Shown: piece by piece, positions 35,719-47,566 of the stretch
How positions within the stretch are numbered: position 1 is the first letter of the stretch
How the letters are laid out: every line of letters starts with the position of its first letter
Assembly: GCA_008638375.1 (NCBI GenBank)
Contig: CM018050.1
Location: 23,982,216 to 24,046,215, forward strand
Reading direction: 5' to 3'
DNA from: Nyssa sinensis
Lineage: Eukaryota; Streptophyta; Magnoliopsida; Cornales; Nyssaceae
Length of the DNA: 64,000 bases
Translations under genes and position numbers: made by a program
The notes under the pieces: generated by a model
Databases searched by the model: none
What the model was told of the DNA's origin: nothing
The model's input: only the letters and a program-made list of their open reading frames with translations

Positions 35719-36065
35719 TATACACACACAACACTCTATATATATACACAAATATATATACACACATGCAGAGCCCCATTTGGGTCTCTCTTTCTCTCTC
35801 ACACACACTCTCACACTCTCTATTTATACGAGCACAAACACACAACACACACTCAGCACACCATAGACCCGAATGGGTCTCTCACATCTCTCTCTCTTTC
35901 ATCTCTCCCATTTGCTCTCCACTCTCTCTCTCTCTCTCTCTCTCTCTTTATATACATATACACAAATAATACACACACATATATATACACACATGTAGAG
36001 ACCCATTTGGTCTTTCTCTCTTTGACCCTCTCTATACACATACAACACACACTCAACACACCCTT

Positions 36066-36105
<40 letters not shown>

Positions 36106-36220
36106 GATAGATAAAAATAATACACACACACATATATATATACACACATGCAGAGACCTATTTGGATATCTCTTTCTCTCTCTCTCTCTGTACACACCTA
36201 TATATATGGTTTTTTGCAAA
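35719..36220. repeat. Minisatellite, right fragment
   Basis: Four more units with cores near 35768, 35863, 35995 and 36149 (such as GAGCCCCATTTGGGTCTCT). They are separated by (CT)n, (TA)n and ACACAC runs. The long ORFs across it are low-complexity artefacts. Confidence 0.8.
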
Positions 36221-36343
36221 ACAAAGAAGAAGAAAAGTGGGGAGGGGTTTGACCGCATGAGCGCAAGAGAGAAGAAAGGGAGGGGAGAGAGAAAAAGATA
36301 CAGAGAAGGAGAGGGGCTACCACACTTGAGAGAAGAAACGGAA

Positions 36344-36628
36344 TGTTAAAATTAAAGAAAAAAAATAATAAAAAAGAAAGAAAGAGAAGAAAGGGAGAGA
36401 CAATGGGAAAATCCTAAAGATTATATTGTATTAGATTAATTTGATAGAAATTATATCAATGACCTCCTTATATAGGAAAGTCATGAAGTTGAGTAAGGAA
36501 AGTAGAAATAAAGGAAACAAAATATAGAACCCTAATCCTATTAGAATTACACAATAATATATATATGGCGACTAATCCTAACCCTAGTATCACAATAATA
36601 CATAGGTAACCCTGAAATACTTCTAACA
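36344..36628 (-). repeat. 3' LTR of the miniature copia element
   Basis: 285 bp ending TAACA on the plus strand. It matches 37297-37582 with many substitutions, so it is older than G2 or the copia insertions. Confidence 0.83.
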
Positions 36629-36796
36629 CCCCCCTCAAACTCAAGGTGGGAAGTAAACCAACTTGAATTTGCAAACAAAGTATGAAAGATTGGGCATTTG
36701 ACATGTTGGGGCTGACGTGACTAAAATGTAATTGTTACCCAAACTAACATAGTTGTGGTGATGATGTGAAGCAGGACTTTCAACAGAGTCAATGAC

Positions 36797-37037
36797 AGCG
36801 CATGAAAGTGCGTGGCCTAGAGAAGACACATGGGAGCGCAAAACTGGAACTAACGCATGAGAGCACGAAACTGGACAACTCGTGAAAGCGCGTAGCCTAG
36901 AGAAAGCGCATGGGAGTGCAAAACTGGAACTAGCACATGGAAGCGCGAAATTGGACAGCGCATGAAAGCACGTAGCCTGGAGAAGACACATGGGAAAGCG
37001 AAATTGGAACTGGTGCATAGGAGAGCGAAATTGGAAC
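36797..37037. repeat. 80-bp tandem repeat, three copies
   Basis: Units begin at 36797, 36877 and 36957 and share GAAAGYRCGTRGCCT and GGGAGYGCAAAACTGGAACT. They lie in the internal region of the miniature copia element and replace most of its coding sequence. Confidence 0.8.
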
Positions 37038-37079
37038 TGGTGATGTTGCTGATTCTGATAGCGACGCATGAAAACGTGT

Positions 37080-37216
37080 AGTTGATTCCATGTTAAATAA
37101 TTATCCCTATTGAGGGGCTTGGAAACAAGTACCATTCTTGGATGATCGGAATGGTGAAGAAAATATGGATTGGCAGCATCAGGCTTGCCTCCATTCGAAG
37201 ATTATTCGTTTGCCAT
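37080..37216 (-). pseudogene. Copia gag N-terminal stub
   Basis: From ATG at 37216 the minus strand reads MANE*, then in frame NPYFLHHSDHP and MVLVSKPLNRDNYLTWN, the diagnostic start of many plant copia Gag proteins. TAA at codon 5 breaks it. The same frame then runs on through the 80-bp repeats, giving a long but meaningless ORF. Confidence 0.78.
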
Positions 37217-37296
37217 GATAATGGAAAATGGCGATAAAAAGAAGGCAAAAGAAAAGAGGGCAGAGAGCTAAGGTATGGTTCGCTGCTCTGATACTA

Positions 37297-37582
37297 TGTT
37301 AAAATTAAAGAAAAAATATAATAAAAAGAAAGAGAAGAGAAGAAAGATAGAGAGAATGGAAAAATCCTAAAGATTACATTGTATTAGATTGACTTGATAA
37401 AAATTATACCAATGACCTTCTTATATAGTAGAGCCATGAGATTGAACAAGTAAAGTAGAAATAAATGAAACAAATTATAGAACCCTGATCCTATTAGCAT
37501 TACACCAATAATATGTATGTGGCGGCTAATCCTAACCCTAGTATCACAATAATATATAAGTAACCATAATATACTTGTAACA
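37297..37582 (-). repeat. 5' LTR of the miniature copia element
   Basis: 286 bp. The PBS-like sequence lies immediately inside it at 37282-37296. Confidence 0.83.
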
Positions 37583-38140
37583 GGAAATAAAATAGAAAAG
37601 AAAAGAAAAAAGAAAAAGAAACAAAAGAAAAAGTAGTTTTTATATTTATTTAATTTTTAAAATAATAAACAACAATATTTTGTATTTTTTAAAAAAAATA
37701 ATAATTTATTTAAAAAAGCAATTAAATGGAAATTTAGAACAATTTTAAAATTATTTATAAAAATAAAATAATATTTAATATAACTTTAATTTTAAAATAA
37801 AAATTTCAAATAAGTTCTTACTTGGTTGCATGCAAAATTAAAATTAAAAAAAAATTCAAACTATGAGCACATGCTTAAAATTCATTTTATTGAAGTAGAT
37901 TCAACATTATGTTATTTTTAATTTAATAATTCAAAAATTATTATCAAATTTAAGTAAAATAGCAAAAGGGTATAAATGTTAACTGAATAAGGGGTATAAA
38001 ATAGTAAAATAGTAATTATGATAAAAGGGTATAAATATTATTTAATATAATCATAAAGGGGCATGATAGTCATTTTAATTGCATAAGGATAATTTCGGTA
38101 TTCTAAATATGAAAAAGTAACTTCCATTAAAAACACTAAT
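37583..38140. other. Intergenic, AT-rich
   Basis: Purine-rich then AT-rich non-coding sequence; nothing recognised. Confidence 0.4.
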
Positions 38141-38267
38141 GGTAATTTAATGTCTGAGAAAATCAGAACCTACAATAAAAATAAAAGAATGATCAGTGTA
38201 ATTTCGCAAACTTAAAAAAATTAACTATATTTTCATCAAACCTTAAGTGTATTAAGTGTAATTTACC
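38141..38267. mobile_element. Short foldback MITE relative
   Basis: Begins GGTAATTTAATGTCTGAG and ends AGTGTAATTTACC, with an internal GATCAGTGTAATTTCGC. It shares end and internal motifs with the foldback elements at 15291-15768 and 39415-39913. Confidence 0.45.
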
Positions 38268-39414
38268 TTTTAGGGATTCTTGGAGTGAGAGATGGGGGAG
38301 TCGATGGCATTGACAGGCATTGGCGAGCTCGTTGATGGAAGTTGAGATGGCACCCAATTTTTCCTGTTGATGTACGTGTGTCTGTATATAATTGGTCAGA
38401 TTCATTGTGACTAGAGATCTCTAATGTGGCTCACGGTGTGTCTTAGTACTATACGTCTCAGTCCGTTCAAAAATACGTCTCAATCATAAAATTAATAAAG
38501 TATTTATTTTAAATTTTATTTAAAAATAATGTCTCAATTTTCTATATTATAATATAATTAAATTAGAGGTAAAGGTTTGAGAGTAATAAAAGTCTAATTT
38601 TACATAAGGCTAAAATTTTAAGAATTTATAGTATAATCAAATTAGAAGTCTAAGTTTAATAAAAATCGAACACTATTAAAAAGATCTCATAGACTTCATA
38701 AAAAAAAAAAAACTTAATTCTATTAATAAAATTTTATTTGTATTTTAAGTTAATCTTTTATTACTATCTATTTAGATAAAAAATATATATATAAAAACTT
38801 TATTATTAAAGTTTCATTTAATATTTTTTTCTGGTTAAAAATAATTAAATTTTATATAATAAAAGTAAATATAATATATATAAAATAAAATAAAAAATTT
38901 TATTAATATTTAAATAAATTTCATTTAAAATTATTTTTTTTATCATTTTAGACTTTTTATTGTCTAGGGTCGACCCGCAGGATTGGCAAAGGTTTTGCTT
39001 TTTCTTCTCTTTCTTTGTTCTCTCTAATTGCAATCACTACGCAACCCAACACAACAAATAGCATCACAATAGGAAATCAACAGACCGCCGGATTCTGGGA
39101 TGATTCAATCCAAAGCCATAAGTTAAAAAGGGATATGTACACCGAAAGCCCCTAGTTAACATTTCGGACAAGGGCTTAGCCAAGCCAACGCATTGAAATT
39201 AATTAAGATGGAGATTTCTGGAACATGAATACAGTGAAATCACCACAAAAAAAAAAAAAAAAAAATTAATAACACAGCGAAATCACGATGGCTTCTTCCC
39301 TTCTACTATCTCCATGGGAGCCCACTTTTTCTCTCTTTCTTTAAACAAGTTTCTTTCTCACAAAAGTCAAGGATAAAAACAATAAAAAATGTAAAAAAAT
39401 TTAAAATCTAAAAG
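38268..39414. other. Intergenic; possible captured fragment at its left edge
   Basis: The less AT-rich piece 38268-38402 reads on the minus strand as a 40-odd-residue ORF (SINELANACQCHRLPHLSLQ) ending at the foldback terminus. I do not recognise it. A short GC-richer piece at 39040-39190 also lacks a recognisable product. The rest is AT-rich. Confidence 0.4.
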
Positions 39415-39521
39415 GGTAATACTAAGCCACCTGAAGCAATTATATTGATCTCTCCTAAAATTTTTAAAATTACACTAACCTCTATTCCAATCTAATTTTT
39501 AGAAAAATAACAATGTTGTCC

Positions 39522-39558
<37 letters not shown>

Positions 39559-39913
39559 TAATTTTTCCTTTACTTTTGACAAATTTTTTTTAACTATTTT
39601 TTTTTGCTTTTTCAAAAAAATATTAATTAAAATCTTCTTTGATTGAAAAATATAACTTATTTATTTAAAACTTATTTTTATAAAATGAAAAAAATTCTCT
39701 AAAAAAAAGTTAGAAAAATGGTCAAAATTAAAAAAATACAAAAAAAAAAAACCATGAAAGAGATAATTTTGTCATTTTCAAAAAAGTAATGGATTGGAGG
39801 GGAGGTCAATGTAGTTTGTCAGAAAAAGTAAGGGAGATCAACTTAATTTCAAAAATCTTAACAGAGATCATTATAATTATCAAAAATCTCAGGAGAGGTC
39901 AGTAAAATTTACC
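39415..39913. mobile_element. Foldback MITE, second large copy
   Basis: Starts GGTAAT and ends AAATTTACC. Internal subrepeats such as AATTTCAAAAATCTTAACAGAGATCA alternate with ATTATCAAAAATCTCAGGAG. The inverted repeat is degenerate and an (AT)n run sits near 39525-39555. A further TIR-like remnant lies at about 39990-40072. Confidence 0.5.
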
Positions 39914-40449
39914 TAATTTAAAATTAAAACATAAGTACAAAAAGTAATTTCATTTCATTTATTAACGGTGTCAAAAGACAAATGATGACAAGGAAAGTCA
40001 GTGTAATTTTCAAAAACTCAAGGGTCCATATGTAAAATTGACAAAGCTTAACAGATGTCAATGTAATTTACTCAATTATTTATATTGTATAAAAATTAAT
40101 ATCAAAGATTAAATATATTTCATTTTATTATAAAACTAAAATTGAGTAATATTTCTTTCATCAGTTAATTTTGTCTTATGTTTAGTCATTAGTTGCAAAC
40201 ATGCAGTATAAAGTTTGTACCTCATCTCCTTCAAACAACCTTAGTGTTTCTATACCGTGACTCTAACTTTAAATGCTTATATCTCACATTTGTATGTTCA
40301 AACGATGCGTATAATATATTATTGGAAAGCTCTTGAGACGAAGAATCTAACCATATTAATTTCTTGCATAAAAAATGTGGTTTGAAAATTTTTATTAAGC
40401 CTAAAGTTTAGAGTCTTCATAAAAAAAATTATAACTAGGGTTCACTATA
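39914..40449. other. Intergenic, AT-rich
   Basis: TIR-like remnant at 39990-40072, otherwise nothing recognised up to the copia B end. Confidence 0.4.
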
Positions 40450-40685
40450 TGTGAAATCTTGTGAATGAAAATCTAGGAACAGAGAGTTCAAGAATAGAGA
40501 GAGAACCTTGATCAGTATTTCTCATTCCAGAAACGTGAAACGTTGTGTTTCTGTACTATATGTTTTCCCTTGGATTTGCACCGTATGATGTCACGTGATA
40601 CACATGGGGACTTGGTGTAACATTGCTGTTTGGCTGCTTGGGATTTCATCTCCATATCCTCAATTTTCTTTTGTATATTTCAACA
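40450..40685 (-). repeat. 3' LTR of copia B
   Basis: 236 bp; on the plus strand it runs TGTGAAATCTT to TTTCAACA. Confidence 0.94.
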
Positions 40686-41492
40686 CCCTCCCTTAAGTGG
40701 AGAATGAATATTAGTCATTCCCAACTTGGATATGAGATGATCAAAATGCAGAGATCCAAGTGGCTTAGTCAATAAATTTGCCAACTAGTACTTGAAAGGT
40801 ACTATGAATGATTTTGATAAGACCTTCTTGCAATTTTTCTCTAACAATATGACAGTCCAGCTGCATGTGCTTAGTTCTTTCATGTTGGACTGGGTTAGAA
40901 GCTATCTCAGAAGTTGGCTTGCTATCGGTATACAACAATACAACTTAAGGATGGGAAATGTTGAGATCGGTTAACAGATACATGAGCCACTGAATTTCAC
41001 AAGTTGTTGCTGCCAAAGCGCGGTATTCTGATTCAGCTGATGATCTACTTACAGTTGGTTGCTTTTTAGACTTCAAAGAAACAAGAGAATCTCTAAGAAA
41101 CACTGTGTATCCAGTGATGCTTCTCCTTGTATCAAGACAACCTGCCCAATCACTATCAGAATATGCTTTCAAATGCAATGAGGAGGAAGCAGATAAAAAT
41201 AACCCCTGGCCTGGTGTAGCTTTAAGATATCTCAATACCCTTTCAGCAGCCTTAAGATGATTGGTAGTTGGATGAGCTGTGAACCGGCTTAGTGCTTAGA
41301 TAGAATAGGATAAATCAGGTCTAGTTATTGTAAGATATAAAAGGCGACCAACCAACCTCCTATATGATTCGGGTTCTGTCAGCAGTGGAGAAGAATCATT
41401 TGCAATGAGTTTCAGGTTGGGCTTCATGGGAAAAGCAATAGGTTTGCAGCCAGAAAAACCACTATCATGCAAAATATTTAGAGCATACTTGC

Positions 41493-44400
41493 TGTAATAT
41501 CCCGACCCGGGATACGTCACGTGTACCGAGGTAAGTCGGTTAAATAGTGTAACTCGAACTGTTAAAATGTGTATATCATGGTATTTCACAGAAATGAATG
41601 ACTAAAAACTGTAAATGATTGAAATGTATAACAAGTGCCGGGCAACACCCGAGCACCCCAGGACATTGCATCGTAATGCGTGCACACACGTATTTCCATG
41701 CATGCCCATGTTTCACGGACACGTAGTATACCAAAAATCAGTGTATGCACACGCCATTGGAAACAGACTTACATGCATATATATGGATGGAATGTCACGT
41801 CTAAAATATGTATTTACGTGTACGTATATATATATACATATATATATATATGGCAAGGACAATACATATACATGTATGTGTATATATATATATATGTATA
41901 TATGGCAAGGACAATACATATACATGTATGTGTATATATATATGTATATATGTATATATATATATATGTAAATAAAGGTGAAAGAAAAGGGTGAAGAAGG
42001 AAATGCAAGTGTATGGATCAGTGTGTGTGTGTGTGTATACCAGATATTATGAGGCTAGTGTGTGTGTGTGTGAGTGCATTATGTGTGTGATACATATAAT
42101 ATACAAATATCATACACCAATTAAATGCAAAGTTGCATTGGGAGAGGGAAATCAGAACTCTTGGTCAAGAAAAGGGGCTCTAGAACGGGGGGAGAATCAA
42201 GAGAGAGAAATGATAGGGGCAGTGGTGTGTCGTGTAAGACATATACATATATATATATATATATGAGTGGTATGTGAGAAGAAAAGAAAACAGAGAGATT
42301 GGAGGGCCGTGAACACTGTCTAAAGGTTGGAAATAAATTATGGAAAAGAAATAGAAGTGAACCAAGTAGAACCAGAAGAGGAAAGAAGAAGCAACATGAA
42401 GAAATCAGAATTTTGAAAAGTAAGTGGGTTTGCTTCAGTTTTCAATTTAAAAGCATGATAGGTTGTTTAAATAATAGGGTTGAAATCTACATGATCTATA
42501 GGTTGTTTTACAAAAAGAATCATTTAAAACGGTTAAGAAACCAAGTAGAAAGATTGAGTTGCAGGTATGAGAATAATTTGGGTTCATTAACATTTAATGT
42601 AATAAACCTTGTTTAAATGACCCAAGTATGACCCTATGAAGTGCAGAAAACCATTAGAACCAAATAGGGGCCAAAACAGTCGAGAAACAAGCATGAAATT
42701 GAGAAAGTACAGTTGGCCGGAGCCATTGTTTTTCTCTATTTCGTGAGGAATTAGTGGTTCAAGTTAAAAACTAAGTTTAGAAATAAGATCTACATGAAAA
42801 ATAAAAGGAAATAGCATTTAAAAATGGTTGAAAATTGACTAAAATTTAGTAGCCGTCGCCGGAGAAGAAAACTGTTCATGTCGGAACCCTACCGGAGTAA
42901 TGGGGAAGATGATCGGATTATCGAGGGGCATATCGGGTTAAAATTTATCGGATCCGGGTGTGGATCCGGGTCAGGACCCAACCGAAAATAAACGGGTAGT
43001 GATACTGTGTCGTTTTTAAAATTGAAATTGAATGGAATTTGGCTTGTTTGGCTATAGGGATAGGAAATTGAAATTGGGTTTGGGTGTAACCGAACCGAGG
43101 ATAGGGTAGACCAAGGGGATATCTTATTCCGGTTCTTAGAAGTATACTGAACCGGTTGGTTCAGAGGAGGATCAGACCGGTTTAGGGTTTTTAGCCGTGA
43201 ACCCACTGGTTCAGACCGGAACTTAGGGAAATTATAAACTGACCCCAGATATGTTAGAAAATCTCACTGTGGCCTAAACAGAAAAATTAATAAAATATTA
43301 ATTTTTACAAAAATACCCTTATTTCAAATATGGGTCAAACGAAGTCCAAACGAGGCAAATGAATAGTCAAAATTTATTATCTCGGACGTTCTGAGTCTAA
43401 TGGTGGGGTCCATTTTGTGGGACGGGACCCCATAGGATAAAATAACGTAAGTGCAAAATGACTATTTTGCCCTTTTTAGTACAAAAGTCCAAATGGAATT
43501 CCGCGAAAGCCTAAACCGACTTTCTTCGACATTCCAGACTCAATGGTAAGGTATAAATTAGTGCTAGAGATACTTATGATAACAAGACATAAAATTTTTT
43601 GAATAGCATTAATTCTGAGACGGATTTACTGATATATAGGGAATTCTAAAGGCAAGGCAAACTCACGGATTTCCTAAATAGAGGACTGCATTAGAGGTAA
43701 GTGGATCACTCTCTCTTACATGTGGTGTCTCCACAAGCCAAGTTTATTCTTTTACTGCCAAACTTGTACTCTTGAATGTTATTGATATCCTTGTGTTCCA
43801 CAATTCGATATTTTCTATCTTGTGGACATTTGATTGACTGATGTATCATTGTTATCATATTACACTGTGCTTTGGAAGGCCTACTATTGTATCCTTATTG
43901 GATGAATGATATTCCATTTTTATATTCTATGGAATTACTTATGATCACGGTATGTTTATGAACACGGGAGTTCTGCTCAGTCACAACACCCATTTGATGC
44001 TATCTGATTGACTGGGACCTACGGGTCAAGTCCGTGAACGGACAAATGGCAATTCACTGGAATTCACTGGGGGGTATGCCGGGCCCCAAAAGATCGAGGG
44101 TCTGCCGAACCCTGACACAGAATAACAACATCTCTTATGACTGATGGAACTTGATTGTTGAATGACATCATCCCTTATGATTCTTCGAGTCTCGAAGGAC
44201 TTGTATTATTGATTTGATTGTGATCGGTTCATTGTGGCAGTACTTCATTGTTGTTATATTATCATTGGAATTCTTTATATTGATATTACACCCAATACTT
44301 CTGATTGTGTATTGTGATTATTGTTCAATGGCCCTAGAGGAAATTGCTTTCATTGGCTATCACAGCATCTTATTCTCATGATTGGCTGTCATGTCTTCAT

Positions 44401-44859
44401 ATGAAATCGTATTCTTTATTGATCATCGATACTAGTGTTGGAGATCTGCATTTACTTACTGAGCTTTGTAGCTCATTCCACCTCACTTACCCCCAATTTC
44501 AGGTGATGACGCTGCGAGACCCCAATAGGAGTCTGAGAGCGTAGGGGGACATTTTGAAGTACTATACCAGTCTATGTTAGTTCTCTCATGTATTCACCAC
44601 CCCCGAGTGCTGGTTACGTTTAGTTCTCATTTTGTCTTATGTAGAACTATGTCATGTATTTAATAGACTTCCGCTATTTAAATTATTAAAAGACTTCCGT
44701 TGGATTACTGTAATTGATAAAGACTTCCGCTATTCATTGTTTAATATTTTTATTACATTGCATATTAGTACTATGATACAGGAATGGAAAAAGTAGGGAC
44801 GGCCTTCGGGTCAGCCCCGCGACACAATATCCACATAGGGTGGGTTTCAGGTCGTGACA
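41493..44859 (+). mobile_element. Nested solo LTR of a gypsy element (3367 bp)
   Basis: Starts TGTAATATCCCGACCCGGG and ends GGTCGTGACA, ends typical of the very long LTRs of plant chromovirus (Del/Tekay-like) gypsy elements. It is flanked by an exact duplication CTTGC (41488-41492, 44860-44864) and interrupts copia B RT. There is no PBS or coding domain inside. The left third holds CA/TA microsatellites and the right third is ordinary U3/R-like sequence. I class it as a solo LTR; the lineage is an inference from its ends and length. Confidence 0.83.
41822..41972. repeat. Microsatellite and short tandem repeat inside the solo LTR
   Basis: (TA)n blocks alternate with two copies of GGCAAGGACAATACATATAC. 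GT-rich runs follow at 42020-42080. ORFs here in both directions are artefacts of the repeat. Confidence 0.75.
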
Positions 44860-45879
44860 CTTGCATTGGCACAAAACAAGTCCTTTTTTTTTGATCTAGC
44901 AACCTCAATCCCCAAAAAATATTTAACTTCTCCAAGATCTTTTATTGTAAAAGAATCATGTAGAAACTTCTTAACATCATGTATATCAGCAAGACTATCT
45001 GAAGCCAGAATTACATCATCAACATAGATGAGGAGTGCCATAAAACTTGATGATGTTTGCTTAATGAATAAGAAAGAATCAGACTTAGCTTGTAGGAAAC
45101 CAAGTTGTAGTAAAGAACTGGATAGCTTTGAAAACCATTGCCTTGAAGCTTGCTTTAGACCATATAAGCTCTTTTTAAGCTTACAAACTTGAGGGTCAAT
45201 TAGGGAAGAATAGCCTGGTGGTAGTTTCATTTAGACCTCTTTGTTTAAGTCTCTATAGAGGAAAGCATTGCTTACATCAAGTTGATGTAAATGCTAATGC
45301 TTAATGGCAGCAACAAAAAGTAAGACTCTAACAGTTGACATTTTTGCTACAGGTGAAAAGGTATCAAAGAAATCAAGGCCTTGTTGTTGGGTATAACCCT
45401 TAGCCACTAATCTGGCCTTATATCTTTCAATGGAACCATCGGCTTTAAACTTGATTTTGTAGACCCATTTGCATCCTATGGCTGTCTTATTTGGAGGTAG
45501 AATTGCAAGTTCCCAAGTATTATTTAATTCAAGAGCTTTAATTTCTTTTGACATTGCACCTTGCCATTCGGGTTGAGAATTGGCTTGTTTAAAGGTTTTG
45601 GGCTCAACAACATTTGTGAGAGAAGAAGTAAAGGCTCTATGTTTTGGCGAAAGTTTATCATATGACAAAAAATTAGTAAGACAGTAAGGCTTACCAGAAA
45701 TTGAAGCACATCAGTTGGAATGTGATTGATTTGTTGAAGTAGGCTGAGTCATATAACCACAATAATAATGTTGCAAATATGAAGGAGGATTTCTAATCTT
45801 GGTTGATCTTTTAATATCTGGAACAACATTGTTATGATTTGTAGGAGTGGACAAAGGGGAAGATTTTGTATTCTCATTT

Positions 45880-47479
45880 GCTGTGATATCAGAATCTCAA
45901 GATAGAATGGGTGGAGAAGCAATAGGATTTGAGGATTGTATGAAATCATATACCTGAGGAAATTCAGGGAATACAAAAGGTGTATATGCATCATTTGGAA
46001 TGGAAGGAAAATTGGATTCATGAAATACTACATTTCTGGATATGAAAGTTTTGAGAGTTGAAAGATTAAGCAATTTGTATCCCTTTATGTTTGGTGGATA
46101 GCCAAGAAACAAACATTTTACAGCTCTTGGTAAGAACTTTCCTTGATTATTTGTGATTGTGTTAGCAAAGCACAAACACTCGAAGACTTTAAGGTAATTA
46201 TAGGAAGGTGGTTTTTGATAGAGTAGAGTATATGGTGTCTTGTTATCAAGAACAGAAGATGGAGTTCGATTAATAAGATGAGTGGCTGTTAGAACAGATT
46301 CACTCCAGTAGGATAATGACAGTTTTGATTGAAAAAGTAAAGCTCTTGCAACATTTAATAAATGTTGATGTTTTCTTTCAACTCTGCCATTTTTTTAGGG
46401 GTTTCTACACAAGACAATTGATGAATAATGCCAAGAGATTGATAGAAATTTGGCATATTAAATTCCTGGCCAATATCTGTTCTAATTTTCTGCACTTGAG
46501 TATTGAATTGTGTTTGAACATAGGTGATAAAATTCATGAGCAAGGAACTAGTTTCAAATTTTGTTCTCATGAGATACAACCAGGTAAATCTTGAATGATC
46601 ATCTACAATTGTTAGAAAGAACTGATAACCCGAATAAGAAACAACAGAGAAAGGGCCCCATATATCACAGTGTATCAATTGAAAAATTTTATTTGAATTA
46701 CTTTGTGATACAGGGAAAGACAACTTCTTTTGTTTAGCTAATGGACAAATCTCACAAACATGTTCGTGAGATGATTTTACAGATGAATCAAAAGAAGAAA
46801 TTATTTGTAACCTAGCAGAAGACACATGACCTAATCGGTAATGCCATATATCAGGAACTGTAGTAGAAAGATGAGTTGAAATATTTGAAGATAAACCTTT
46901 TGAAGCAGATAAATCCTTCTTGATCAATGACTGATTGTTGATAGCAAGAAGATTGATGAAGTGGTATAGACCAGCTCTAGCTTCAGCAAGACCAATCATT
47001 TTCCATTTGCGGAGATCCTGCAATATACATTTTGAGTGAAAGAAAAACAAGGCAATGGAATGATCTTTGGTCAGTTTTGAAGCAGAGATAAGATTGACAT
47101 TGAAAGATGGTACATAAAGAGCATTATATAATGTTAAATCAGGTGTAAGTTGAACTGTTCCAATGAAACTAACTGAAACAGAATTACCATTTGGTAAGTG
47201 AACTGAAGAAGGTTTAGTAAGTAACTGCATGGACGTGAAAAAATGTGGAGAACAGATCATGTGATCTGTTGATCCAGTATCAATTATCCAAGTGTTAGCA
47301 ATTGATAATGAAGTAGCAAAACATGCTAGATTTAATTGAGATATACTTGACGCAAAAACAATATTGGTAGCAGAGTTAGGGTTGAGTGTAGATGAGGATA
47401 GGCTATTGGCAAGTGAAATCAAATTCTGAATTTGCTCTTGTGTAAAAGGCATTGTTGGGACACTTGAATTCTGCTCCAA
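45880..47479 (-). pseudogene. Protease and integrase of copia B
   Basis: The 374-aa frame starting at 47479 holds the protease motif WIIDTGSTDHM, the integrase zinc domain (HYRLGHVSS...CEICPLAKQ) and the core Asp (HCDIWGP). A second core segment reads RTDIGQEF where Asn-Gly usually follows the Asp. The frame breaks at 46355. The copia-type C-terminal domain follows at 46175-45897 (KCLFLGYPPNIKGYKL, ISRNVVFHE). Confidence 0.87.
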
Positions 47480-47566
47480 AGAATAAGCAATATTAGCATG
47501 TGGAGTTTGAGCAGTGATTGATATCTTTCCTCAAGGACCTTTCCATCTTGGTGGATATCCAATAAT

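Larger units (their letters stand above)
36344..37582 (-). mobile_element. Miniature copia deletion derivative
   Basis: Read on the minus strand: 5' LTR 37582-37297, a slightly mutated tRNA-Met PBS (TAGTATCAGAGCAG, just below 37297), a gag N-terminal stub, an 80-bp tandem repeat, a polypurine tract (GAGGGGGG) and the 3' LTR 36628-36344. A 4-bp match GGAA flanks it. At 1.24 kb it keeps only replication signals and the first gag residues, so it must have been moved in trans. Confidence 0.85.
40945..45668 (-). pseudogene. Reverse transcriptase and RNase H of copia B, split by a nested LTR
   Basis: The RT N-terminal half is at 45668-44860 ([53 protein letters not shown], catalytic YVDDV). It then stops at the solo LTR 44859-41493 and resumes at 41492-41296 (YALNILHDSGFSGCKP, LLYLTITRPDLSYS). 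RNase H is at 41235-40945 ([29 protein letters not shown]). A TAA after VAAIKH (45294) and a T-run indel near 44885 also break it. The insertion alone would abolish function. Confidence 0.9.

Noticed and set aside
35695..36258. Long ORFs on both strands across 34182-34541 and 35695-36258
   Set aside because: They translate CT/CA/TA minisatellite (Ser-Leu and His-Thr repeats); no gene.
36641..37135. A 164-aa minus-strand ORF as a host gene
   Set aside because: It is the end of a copia gag stub reading through 80-bp tandem repeats.
41615..42008. ORFs of 60-118 aa rich in Tyr, Ile and His
   Set aside because: Microsatellite translation inside the nested solo LTR.
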